Translations under genes and position numbers: made by a program
NCBI GenBank assembly: GCA_030770545.1
Contig: CM061098.1
Span: 4,792,001-4,856,000, forward strand
Direction of reading: 5' to 3'
DNA from: Macropodus opercularis
Taxonomy: Eukaryota > Chordata > Actinopteri > Anabantiformes > Osphronemidae
DNA length: 64,000 bases
The notes under the pieces: generated by a model
Seen by the model: only the letters and a program-made list of their open reading frames with translations
Databases searched by the model: none
Told to the model about the DNA's origin: nothing
Shown here: piece after piece, positions 11,877-25,000 of the stretch
How the letters are laid out: each line of letters starts with the position of its first letter
Position numbering within the stretch: position 1 is the first letter of the stretch

Positions 11877-11951
11877 ATGTCGGACTCGGAGGAGGACAGC
11901 CAGGACAAGCAGCTTAAAATGGTAGTGATAGGAGATGGTGCGTGTGGGAAG
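11877..11951 (+). CDS. rab28: rab28 exon 1 (coding part)
   Basis: Encodes residues 1-25, starting MSDSEEDSQDKQLK and running into the P-loop. The donor GTGAGA splits the P-loop exactly between Lys25 and Thr26. The start codon has A at -3. Phase 0. Confidence 0.95.
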
Positions 11952-12990
11952 GTGAGATCCACTCACAGAACTCACACACATACATAATTTACACATACAC
12001 AATGTCACTGAAGAGGAAAACCTCTCAGGTGTAACACACACGCCGAGTCTGTAGTGTCGCCTGTTTCACGCCGGTTTACTGAATTATCATGCTGCTCTTT
12101 ACAGTGATCCTCCAAGCGCTGCAACGTCTCTCCAGTCACCATGACGACCGACGCTAACGTAGCGGACTTAGCTGCTAGCTAACAACAACATGGCTAATTA
12201 ACGCAACAAGACAACACTGTGGAGATATGGGGTTTGGGATCAGCATTAGATCGAGGATTGCAGCACAGAAGCGCAGCTACTTCTTAAACTGTATAACGTA
12301 AGGGAAAGTTTACACCAAGCTACAACGTGTGTAGGCCCCGCGTTGTTTGTAAAACCTAATGGAATGAATGGGAATTTCTGTATTTAGTTGTCCTCTTATA
12401 CCCTTTTACTATCAAATAGAAAGCACAACCTTAAGGCCAGCGTTGCCATATACACTACTACATTATTTAAGTAGTTAGTACCAATATAGGAGGACAGTTT
12501 CAAAATTGATGACATGCAGTTTTATTATCATCAGCACAGAAACTGTGTAAGCAGCAAACACTACTGTCATCAGTATTAGATCTGATTACCTTTGGTGCTG
12601 TTTTTAATTTTTTTTGTTTATATATAAAATTTTATTGAAAAGCATTGCATTCTGTTTTTAATCTAGATTTTATACAACATCCCACATTTTGGAATTGGGG
12701 TTATAGACAGTAAAGATGTGAAGAGGAATCGTCAGTGTATGAGCATGACATATAGATATCCAGGTCTCTGTCTGATTGTTTTAAGTTTCTGTTATGCTGC
12801 AGAATAAATTTAGGACTGCAGAGATGCCTCAAGAGTGTTTTGTTAGGAATCCAAGTACCTAAGCCTTTATTGAACCTATAGTCCAAAGCGATTTTTTAAT
12901 TTTATAATGACAAAAAAACTTACATCTGAAGAACCCCAACCAGGGGATGATGGTGTTTTTAACATTTGATCAGGTCTTTCAGAGCATGTG

Positions 12991-13040
<50 letters not shown>

Positions 13041-16000
13041 TACATTTTTAATAATATATTTGTTTATAGTTTTTTTGAAGTGTTAATACAGATGCAACGT
13101 AAATACAGATCAAATCAGTGATTTGACAGGGTAATAGTAATGTAAGAGTAATCTGTGAACCTAAACCTAATGCACAAACTTCAAACAATATAAGTAACTC
13201 AGCATTAATCATACATCTATCATACATAGTGACTGCAGGATTAAGTTGGTTTAAATATTTAGACTTTAATAGGAGACAAATCGCACAGTTTCAGTTTCTT
13301 TATGTAAATGAAAATGTTCTTTTTCACTAAAGGGACATGTTGCTTTTTTTGTGCACGCATAAAACTTTATTGTGAGCACACAGAACCATCTTGTGGCATG
13401 TTTTACAGATAATGGACAACAGCAGGTTTTTTTATTCTATCTAGCATAATACATTTTTAATCTGGCACAAATCCACAAAGTGGTTTCGAAGCTATTAAGT
13501 CTTCTCAGCACCTAATCCACATGTGCATGTGTTATAGAGCATAGCTGTAAGGCTGTGTGCCTGCAGTGTGTTATCATAATAATATTATAAATTATATTGT
13601 TTTCATTTATGCTTCGTGTACCAGTCCAATTTATTCATCCAAAGGTGACAGATTTATTATGGTGTTCTAGCCTAGCTAGCACCACAGTTAATAATTACTA
13701 AATTTACCGTCCAGTGCATATCTTGCATTTATATGTGTAACACCATTATCAGCACAGTTAAACAGACATAAGTAACACGTTTCAGCTCACAAAGCACTGA
13801 ACCTCAAGTTGTTCCTGTTGTGTGTACACCTGAGTTGTATAGTAAGTTTGGTAAGTTGCTTTGGACAAAAGCTTCTGTCAAATGACTGCATGTAAATGCA
13901 CGTTGCTTTCAATTAGAATTGTACCTTGATGATGAATTTCCACAATCCTTTATTGTTTTGTATTTTATTGTACACTTTGGCGCTACCGCTCAGACCTCAG
14001 GGTAAAGTACTGGACTGTACATTATTCTGCAGAGTATGACAGTTCATAAAGGAAGGCTACAGTTTGCTTAGCCTGGCTCATGCAGCTGGTGCTTGTTTTC
14101 CATCAATATACCTCTCTTCTCCAGGCCAAGGATCCCCTTATGCATTTGGCTCCAGAATGAGGCCCCATTTAAGAAAATTATGTCTGGACAGCCTATATGA
14201 GGAATTTAGCTGTTTTTTCCTTTGACAGAATAAAATAACAGTGGACCGTAGTGAACTGTGAAGTAATATTACTTTCTGTCACTGTGTTATCTCTCTCTGT
14301 GCTGATTTAGATCACTGCTAATGCTTTCCAATCCGAAACCATAGGACTGAATTATGAATTGTCTTCACATTCAAAGTGATTGAATGATTGTAATTAAAAA
14401 AAAAGCTTCAGTTTACTTGCAACAAAGGAAGGTTGTCATGACAGTTCAGCCACATTTCTTCTTCACCGCATCTTGTATCCCTGAATGTGAATGCGAGGCA
14501 GGGATGTCAAGTGCTTTTCAGCTACACATCCCCTTTCATAACTAATCACGCCTTCCTCTGGGAGAAAGAAAACGAATGTAGCAGTTATGAGAAAAATGAA
14601 TGTTCTTATTCTGGAAAGTCGACATTTAAGTTGTGGGGGAGGGTTGCAGAGAACACACACAACTCACACAGTTTCCAGTAGATACGCTACATTAATAACC
14701 CTCCTCTCACAGCTGCCAGGTGACAGCTCGTCACTGTCTGAATGACTTACCTGCTTGTCTCTTTTGGGCAGAAAACAGGAGCCCTGCCCCCCATTTTGAG
14801 CAGGCACCACTGACTGACATCTTGAATGCCGTTTCCCCCCTTATTAATGTCAATTTGCTCAGCAAATTGCAATTGGATCAGTTTTTCTTGGACAGCATTT
14901 TCAGTGGTATTTTTGCTTGTGGTCGGTTGCCCATTCAGAAATATCGGGAGATGTGGGAAGGCTTGTCCACCTGAGCGAGATGTTTTTAAAATATGGAGTC
15001 TTTAACATTTAGCCAGTCTCTTAAGGCTGGGTCTAAGTTACACACAGGTCTGTTTTTCAAACTGAGCCCTTCAGTTTTTTTTAATATTTGCTCTTCTTTG
15101 ACCCGTAGGCTAAAAAGTAAAAGAACTTTAGGGACAGGTCCTGTACATTGGTGTGTACTGTAAGCCAGTGATGCTGCGTGCAGTCAGCCTTTTCATCAGA
15201 ATACCAACATTTATATCTGTCTGAACTGTTTAAAGAGAATAAAGAGGCTATTTTTAAACCACACTGCAAAAGTGCTCTGCTTCTCACATATGAGTTGCAT
15301 CACATGGACATATTCAGCTTGCCATATTTTTTCTCTCTCTACTAGTTTCTTGTTTCAGTATAACTTCCCCCACTTCCCGGCATTGGTATCATTGGTGACC
15401 CTGTGCTGTTCTCTGTTGGAGTGTCAGGATTACGCCAGCTTTTACATTCGCTGGTTAGTTCCAATTGTATGGTGGAAAAAAATGACTATGTTGAGGGAGG
15501 AGTGCCAAGCTACTGGAATGCCAAGACAAATGGCCGACTAGGCCAACGTGAGCATGTGGAATACATTTTTGCTGTCCACTCTTGTTATTCCTGTGTTGTC
15601 TGTGATTGTTTAGGCTACTTAAATGGCCGATTTTCTCCTTGTTGCGTCAGTCACCTCTAGTAATTTTTCACTCTTGAGCCTGTGACATGCTTGGCATGTT
15701 AAGATTAAAAAAGCCTGTAGGTTAGCAAACCTTTAAGAAGAATTAGGTGGATAAAATGCTATTCTGCACCTCAGAGGACATGTTAACCAGGGACGTCTGT
15801 GGAGAGGGTTAGAATTACACAGTTAAACGATTACGTCTAGAATTACAAGCTGGGATAAATAATAATATTTTATTTTAATGGCTGTCTGACCAATCAGTAA
15901 AGAATAGATACGTTTTATTAATTTTACCAGACTTTGTCTTCCCTGGAGTCACTTGAAAGAAATTCAGTTTTATTTGGCTAAATGTATAGCTCCTTAGTAT

Positions 16001-19000
16001 AAGTAGAGGCAGATAAGGGCACTGGCTCAAGTGAAGGCTTAGTTCAGTGAAAGAAAGAATTTAGTTTTAAGTCCTTAAACCCTTGGTGATTGTAAAGTAC
16101 CACATTAAAATGCATTTGCTGCCACATGAACACTCAGGGAATCCCATTGCTTTACGTCTCTGTTGTGTTTATGTAAGCACACTGCTCTAAAGATAGCTAA
16201 TAGACATTCAGCACTTCATTTTTTTTCCTATCCTCATCCATCAAACTGAATTAAACTTGGCGTGTCAAGACTGCTCTATGAATTCCCATGGATTTCAGGA
16301 GAGCCCCTAACATGCAGTTTTTTGCCTCCTCAAACACAACAGTGACAGTGATGGAGGTTTTATAATTTGTGGCAATTATAGGTCTGCCGTCTGGAGACAT
16401 GACACACAGCCGACACCTGTTTTTGTAATTCACTGTAATTCTGTTTTTTCACTGTCACATCCCTGGTTGAGTTGTGAGACGACGGATTAAGCAGACAATT
16501 ACATCAGCGTACTGTCCAATCGATCACAACATTTTTGGTTCCTAAAATTGATATGTTATGAAATGAATGCCCTGTAGAGCGTACGCTCAACACTATTGCT
16601 GGAACTATGGTTGTACATCACTGTGGAAAGCACTGACTGTGTTATGATATGATTATATTGTTTTTTTAGGAATTGTCAGTTCTTTAGGAAGTCATTTAGT
16701 ATTCTGTATATTTTTCTAGAAGTAGTTTTGCAGAATCTTGCATTTTTCCCTGGATCCTGCTGAGATTGTTACTTGTTTTTTATGGTGTGTGAATATTGTT
16801 AATAAGGCAAATGGTCTGAATTATGGTCTCTGCGTTATCCGGAAAGAGTTTTCATTTGAAACCATCTAACAACTGTAAATGATATATTTGTAGTCCTGTT
16901 GATGTCTGAAGACTTCGTTCTCTGTCTCTCTGTTCATCTCTCTCTTTCAGACATCACTCGCCACCAGGTTTGCACAGGAGGCCTTTGGGAAGCAGTACAA
17001 ACAAACCATTGGTCTGGATTTTTTTTTGAAGAGAATAAGCCTTCCAGGTGAGATACGTGCATAAGCTTTTGGGAATGAAGGGAGCGCATGTATGCATTTA
17101 GGAAGTTTGCTGACAAACTGGCTTGACCCTCAGTGGGTGTTTAAAGTTGTTAAACATTCTTATATTAATTACACACAGAAGATTAATAGAGTTGTTGTTC
17201 TAGATTCACTTTCTGCCTTATTTTTCTTGTTTTACCATTTCCAGGCAGTGCTTATTCCTTAACTCAACAGCTGAATGTGTCCTTTCTGGTAGCTCCTCAT
17301 TGTAGAGTGTCTGCCACTTCTCAGGCTTATTCACTCTGAAAGCTCTTCTTTCCAGAGCAAACAGCACACGTTTTGACTCCACAAGGCCAATGGATAGATT
17401 ATGTCCAAATGTGTGAGGGTTGCTCATAATCCTGTGGGCACAGTACAGAGTAAATACATTAACATTTTATATCCATATCACTGATTCCCCAGTTCAACTG
17501 ATCTTTGTCCTGCACCACATAAAACATTTATGTTCTTATTTGTTTTTGTTGAAGCCACAGAAAGAAAGCCACACTCTGTATACCCCTTAGATCCGTAAAA
17601 TAAATGTTTATTGACTAATGCTATATTTAGACCAAAGCACTCATTTTTACATCCTACCATGTGAAATGGGGATTTTCAGCATTTTAAATGACATTTCTCA
17701 AAGTCTGCCAAAGCCTAAGCTTCAGAAATCTGCAAAGTGGCTCCATTCTTTCATTACTAATAAAACAACATTAAGAAAGGGCAAATTATGTGCTAAAAGT
17801 AAAAGTTATGCTGATTTGTGAGTTGGCTGAAGGATACTATTTTGATTTTGTGTCAGTTTCAGCTTATAAGACTTAGGAGAACTAAACCCCCAAAAATGTT
17901 GTGGTGGAGAATAAAAAGAGCCAACTAAAAGCACAGGCTGGCCTCCACTCCTTCATATGAACTTGAACAAATGCTCTTAATCGTTTGACTTGTCTTTCCA
18001 GTAAGTCTCTTTCCTGAAATAATCACTGATCTCTAGAGTGTGAATTGTACACTTTGTTTAAATATAGCCTTCATAAAGTCTGCATCACTGGGGCAGCAAC
18101 AAAACTGGGTTCAACTTCAGAGTGGCCAAACAGCCCATTTTCTGGGGAATTGGGTGTTGATGAGCTGGTGAAGAGGAGGGTGGCTCTGCGAGATGGGTGG
18201 TCCCAACTGTGTTAGGGCCCCCACCCTGCCGTGTATTGGAGAGGTTATGTGGCTCTCTGGGTCTCTGTGGGGCTGTAAGGGTCTTTTGCAGCAGGGGTTA
18301 GAGTAGCCTATAGCCAGGGTTGGCCCCTCTCACCATGAAGGCCCAGCTTGTCAAACTTAATGTACATTTCCCAATGCAGGCAGAGGTAAGGCGAGGCCGA
18401 CTGGCACACAACAGCCTCCTCTGTGTGTGCTTTTTATAACAATACCTCTTCCAGATGTCCTGGCCAAACCATTGAGGTACAGGCGGTGAAGGGAATAGGC
18501 TAGAGGTGAAATTTACTTGACAAGTCAAATCTTTTGGAATCTATTTTTCTGTTTCACCAAGAACTTTATCAATGTTTTCAAGGCTTTCTGATCATGTTAT
18601 CAGTTTTAAGGTTTGTGTATCAGGTTCACAGACAGTTTCTTCTTGGAAACCTCAAGCAGAAAAATGTTCATGCTGTTGAATCAGCATGAATCTCTGAAAC
18701 ATAAATAAAGCTAGTGTCCGAAAAGATGGGTGGGGATGGCTTCCCAGGACACTAAGGAACGGCTATTTATTGCTCTCCTCAATGTAGCTTTACATTGACA
18801 CTGTATAGTCTAGATGTAGTGACTGTGAATCTCACCGTTTCCTTCCCTTGCTTAAAAAAGGGCACTTGTGAAGGGGTTGAGTCGTCCAGCCGTGTCCACA
18901 GTGTATGCTCTGCTCCCCATCGCCGCTCCAGCCCAGTGCTGGGCCCTCATCTCACCAACATAAACTCCTCGCTGTCTGGTTGTTCCTCCTCCTCTTTTTT

Positions 19001-22000
19001 GACTTTTTTTCAACTACCCCTTTCATTTTCCAGAGGAAAAAATATTTATTTGGATTTGGTTTTTGTGCCTGTCACCCCCCCAATTTGCTTTTTTCTCTTT
19101 CCACAGACATAAAGACAAGAGTCTTCTTTTCCTCTTATTTTGTGTTTAATTATTGGTATTTTCTTTGACAGCACATAATTCTCCTCACTTTTCTAACTTG
19201 GCAGGATATTGCTCAATTCAAACAACTCTTCCCCAACTAATAAGAAATATTTTTTATTTCCAGCATGTTTAAATTAAAGGGTAAGGTGCTTGTTCATCCT
19301 AGTTGATCTCTGCAGGATATTCTTGGATGTGAGGTGTGGGTGACCTGCCAGGCAAGAGAGCTTAGCATGAAAGATTAATTGCTGATTTATTGTTTCCATT
19401 TTATTACACAGATTGCTTAGCCTAAATGTAGGATCTACTTACATCTGAGTTATTTTTTCAGGATTATGATTTTTAGTAAAACAAACTAGTATATGATTTA
19501 AGAGGAATGAGAATAACAGGACTTTTCGGCTAATTTTGATATTTGTTATTGAATTGATTTTCAGATAAATGTAGACACATATTTTTATATTAAGGATATT
19601 TCTTTTCTCCACTGTAGGTAATTTAAATGTGACCCTGCAGGTGTGGGACGTTGGAGGCCAAACGTTAGGTGGAAAAATGCTGGATAAATACGTTTATGGA
19701 GCACATGTAAGTTGATGCAAAGTCACAAACACACAGCAAATGCAGCATAAAGTAAAACAACTGTGTTTAATTCTAGTAGCCTTAAAGATAAGATATTTAT
19801 TTATGGGTACAACCAAACTTTATCACATATGTTACTAGGTGAAAAGGGAAACACAGGAAGAGAGGATTAGTTTCCAGATTTCCTTCCTGGTGTCTCTTTA
19901 CGAGCCTATTATTACAGCCGTGACTTCTCTATTCAGAGACTGTAAAACCCTGCCTCAGGAGCCAAATTATAATAAACTGTCATTGAATTTACAGTGAGCA
20001 TAGCAGGTCAATAGAGCTTCAAAAATGTTAATCTTATCTTACTGAGTTTGATGGCTTGTGTTGCATTAAAATCCATAAAATCCATCTTAACATGTTAATT
20101 ATTCCAATTTAATTTAGCTTTATAGAATAGTGTAGGAGTAATGTTTGAGAAACAGAGAGGAGAAAAGACCGGAGATACTCCATGAAATACTTCATCATAA
20201 AACTAAACATCGTCTTGATTGTAACAAAGATGAGCGTTATTTTATAATCGTGTGTATTCGTTCGCACATGTGCCAGCACCGCTAGCAGCCCAGGTAGCCA
20301 TTATAGCCACTTTACAACACATTTCAAGAGTTCAGCATCAGCACTGTATGGATCTGTCACACCTATCGTCCACCCCGTGCATCCTGTAATTAATCATAGT
20401 TGCTAGAGACACCCTTCAGACTTGTTTGTTGACATTACGTGTCTACTGAACAATAACCAATAGCGAGGAGGAATTTATTTTGGCTTGCATTCAGTTCTTC
20501 CTCAGAAAAAGCAGAAGCTGAAGTAGTGATAGACAGAACTATGAAATGATTTGTCTTGAATTATGCCAGCAGCTCTTGTGTCTGTGTTTACTCTTTGATT
20601 AATTTATGTGCTCATGTAAACAGCTCCTTCTGGTCTGAGTGTTTGCTCAAACATAAGTCTGGTTGTTGTTGCATGACTGTTTCTGTAGTGCGTACAGTGT
20701 TGAGGATTACTTGGGGAGGGGAAAGGCTCTCCAAGCAGACAGCCTTCATTCATTAGCTCAGACAGCAGATAACCAATGCTGACCTCCACGCTGCACTGAA
20801 ACTGGAGTGTGCTTACAAAACTGGGAAGTGTTTATGAGCAGACCACTATTTTCAGTTTAAAACAGATTCATGTAAATTCACCTGCTTAGGTCATAATAGA
20901 TCCTCAGATTCTGTGTAAGTGAATGTGTTAGTCTGTCCCCCTACTCTAAGAAGAGGAGCAGTGCCACCTACTGTTCCCAGGCTCACTCGATATTAGTTAC
21001 ATCAGTGTGAATAAAATGAGACGTTATACTCACATTATTTCCCAGGGGATGACATCTGATTAACAGCTCTTTTGTTATCAATTCAGGGGGTTCTCCTGGT
21101 GTATGATATCACCAACTACCAGAGCTTTGAGAATCTGGAGGATTGGTTTAACATGGTGAAAAAGGCCAATGAGGAATCGGATATCCAGCCAGTTGTCTCC
21201 CTGGTTGGGAATAAAAGTAAGTATTGAACATAAATAACAAGACAAGCTCACACAAATGTTTTCATTGTCAGCAGAGAAGAAGCATTATTATGAAGGGCTT
21301 CTCTATAAAGAATGGAAATCTGCAAGCGTGTCTGTTTGCTTACGGAGGAGTGATGGTTTGATGGTAGCAGATGTGTTTGTTAGAGCACTAGATAATTGAT
21401 TGCTCTGATAAGTTCGTTGATAAGCGAGATGTTTTGGGGCGATGGGAATGCTGATGTTTGTGAACTCAGGGGAGTGACTGAAGAAGATTTAGGATTCCTG
21501 GACCAACAGATCTAGGGCACCGCTTATCTGTGCCCCCCTCCCTCACAGCGAGCACCCGTCTGTCCAAGCCAGCGCTCCTGTCCTGAGTCGTTGGTTAAGG
21601 AGACAAGCTCGATGTTAACCAGACGGCTCTTCTCCTATCAGCCTGCACCCATCCACCCATCTCCAAAATAAAGAGTAATAATGATGACTCTTTTAAAACA
21701 TTTGCTTGACAGATGTGGAGTCATGGCTGCCGCCATGTTATTGTAAAGTGAGGCGTCGGGGTGTGTGTGTGTAATGGTGACTGTCCACCTTCCTGGGTGA
21801 TGATGAACGGTCAACAGAGTGGTGCCTGCACACAGGAAGCTCTCTCTAATGTTACTCAACTGGGATCATGGGTCACGGTTTAATTCGCTTGTCTAGAGCA
21901 GATTCTCTTGTCTTCGCATCCATTGCATCTCCTAATGCCCCGGCTTTAAGTTCGGGCGCCTCTGTATTTAGGCTAGGTTTTGGGTGTGTGGTTGAGTGTG

Positions 22001-25000
22001 TACTGTAATATTTAAGTAGTGTACATCCCGCTGTCAAGCTCCTCACCCCTACACTCACACAGTCACTCTCCCACTAATGGCTCTATTGCTGAGAATGGCC
22101 CATGTGTGTTTTTTCTGTTCCTACAGGCTGAAAAAAGAAAAACAGAATCCCACACAGATTGCCCCACTAGGAGCAATCAATTACCTTGCAAGACTTTATA
22201 AATCCCCGCACCCTCGCATGGACTTTGAGGGAGCTTGAAGAAAGTTAGTGCAGCTATGTAGCTGGAAAAGCCCATATTCACTTTCTGTTATTTCCCCACC
22301 GTATGTATGGACAGCACTGTTTTCATGTATAGTATCATTTCTGTATTTTCTATCCAACTTGGCACATGTGAAGAATAAGATAAACATGTTAAAGCGTAGC
22401 GTTCTTCTGCGAGTGGAGTTTAGATTTCTTTTAAATGGTTCCCATGATGTTGGGCTGAGTGAGGCAACATGTTTGTGACAACCAAAATAGAAGTAAGAGC
22501 TTACAAAAACACTACAGATTTATGTCTCAACGAGGAGTTGTCTTAGGGGAGATTGTGGTGTTTCACCACTCAGAATTTTTTTACTGTTTCCACTTAGATA
22601 AACTAAAGGTGACCACTGGCTGTATATGCTATGTGCATCTAGTTTCCTGCAAGACCAGACACGTATACAGCTGAAATATTTTTTTCAATGCACTAAAAAC
22701 CAGCTATGAAAGTTGTTCTTTTTAACATAGTCGACATAGTGGCTACAATTAAATGTGACTGCCTCATTTACAGTACATTTCCTGAATTACCTTGTGACTG
22801 ACTTCCACTTTAATTTGAACACTGTCTTCTTTACCCAGTGTACAATGATTGAGCTTATGGACGAAACTGGTTCATTAACGACGCTGTCCCCTCTGCCTGA
22901 CTGCCCTCCTGTGCCATGTCACTGCTGGGGAACAACCTTTCCTTTCTTCAGCTTAGCATGGCTGGCTGGGGTTAAATGTGCTTGTTAAGCACTAGACTTC
23001 TGCACCCCATGCCCCCTACATGCTGCCCAGAGCCTTGTGTTAAATAACTTGTAACAATTCAGAGAGAAGGCCAGTGAAATGTTTTACTGTGAGCACACAC
23101 ATGTGCACATACCTGTTTATGCCACTGCATGCATGCAAACACACAGACACATGTACAAAGAAACATGCTCTGAGGTGAAGGGACACACTTGTGCAGTTTC
23201 TGGGAACGCATGGGTAATGGAAGAATGCTAAGCTCTTGGTCTGTCTAAACATACTATAACAGTTTATTACAGTGCAGCCCAGTGTAACGCCGTATGGTAC
23301 ACAGGAACCTCTCAAGAGAAACGCTGGCTTGTTGCACAGTCATCTGTTTCATTTTTAGTAGACTAATAAGTGCTGTGTGTTTTGAAAAGGATCCAAACGA
23401 TAAATTCTGTCACTTTTTGGTTAAAGCTGCATTTGGCCTGTTTAGTGACTGTTTGATTTTTAGATCAGATTGTCATAAGACACTAGTGTCAAGGTACTTT
23501 GCACCTTTGTCCTAATACTGTACACATATCATCACAAAATGGGACTACCGCTATTTTAAAATGACTTGTGTCACTGAAATTAGTGCACATTTTTCTTTGT
23601 TGACAGAATGGTCTGCCGTTTATCAAACCAATTTGTTTTTATTAAGTGGGGACTGCAGGACCCCTGGCTCGCTCCCCACCCATCGTCCTTCCCATTGCTA
23701 GCACTCTCTCCCTCAGGAACTCCAGAGCATCCATCACAGACTTTGTACAGCCCTTATTTGGGTGACTTAAATGGGTTCAGTTCTCTTAACCCCTCCTCAT
23801 CACTCATGGCTTTGGTTCTTACACCATTCACCGCTGATACACCCAGTCCTGCCATGGGAAAATGTTTCCTATTGCAGGGAGATAAGTTCCCCATGTGAAA
23901 AGAATCTGTTCACTCAAATGATCTTACTCTTTGTATTTCTGTTTCTTTTGGCATTATCTACAGTCACCACTTTATCATTTGTATCCCTGGACACACTATC
24001 TTTTCATCCACACATTTATACCTACTCTGACGTCTTATCTCTGCGCATACTAATGCATGTGGTGTAGCTGCCTTTACCTACAGTAATGTCTTTTCATTGG
24101 CTTCACAGTCCTGTTGTGTTAAACAACACACGTATATTTGCTTTCTGCATGCTACAGCAGATCTCTCCACATACCGTTACCCATCACACTTTCCCCATTT
24201 CACACACATGTGAAACGTTAAAGCAAATCATGGCTCTCCCCTAACCCTTGATTCTCGTGAAGCATGTCTTTGCCACCAACATTGTTGGTCATGATTTGTT
24301 TGTCCTCTTGGCAAGGTCTCGGGTGGAGTTGAAGCTTTCCCTGCTTCCCAGCTCTCTTACTCTCGTCACCTCTCTGCCCCTGTAAAGCTGCCACAGTTTC
24401 TGTCTGTTCAGTGTAGACCTGCACATTTCTTAATAGAGAGATGCTCAGAAGTCCAGGAGTGCAGAGAAGCTCAATACGCTTCTGTTTTTGGTTTAGCTCA
24501 AAAATGTTTTTCCTGGCTCAACCCACTCATACTTAGGTCCTCTTACAACAAACTAAAAGGTCCTAATTGCCCCCAAGGGAAAGGTTTAGCCACAATAGAC
24601 ATGTGGTGGGACAAAAGCCCAGTGCTCTTACCCCGACGCCCCTCCCCAGATAGAAGAGATGAACACGTCAGCAGTGTCTGTGTTGCTCTGTGGGTAGCAC
24701 AACCACAGGTTAGACACTGTAAAACATTATATATACAGTACAGAGACGGGGCAAGACATGGTCTATGGTTGGATAGAGATCTGGAATGTTTACAGTTTAC
24801 AGCAAATCCAGTGTTTCCTGTTTCTCTTCACATTTTATTGAAGGTAAAAGGTCAGACTAAACGTGTGTATCAAATTGTCTTAGTAACCGCAGTGACTCCT
24901 GTCTTTCTGTAATTCTGGAAAAAATAGGAAACAGAGATTCAGGTTACACTAAGGATACTGAGGCATGGATGAAAAATTACAGCTGTATTGCTCTGTGACT

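Larger units (their letters stand above)
11952..16950 (+). other. rab28: rab28 intron 1
   Basis: Five-kilobase intron, donor GTGAGA, acceptor CTCTCTTTCAG. It contains a teleost interspersed repeat fragment (12631-12705), an (AT) run (12993-13034) and a SINE/L2 tail (13790-13898). Stretches at about 14.05-14.25 and 14.70-14.97 kb are compositionally even, with no repeat character; the second carries an 84-codon open frame (14720-14974) with no family match. No exon is supported inside. Confidence 0.85.

Noticed and set aside
14720..14974. 84-codon open frame in rab28 intron 1
   Set aside because: No match to a known family, and the spliced Rab28 sequence is complete without it. May be non-coding conserved sequence at best.
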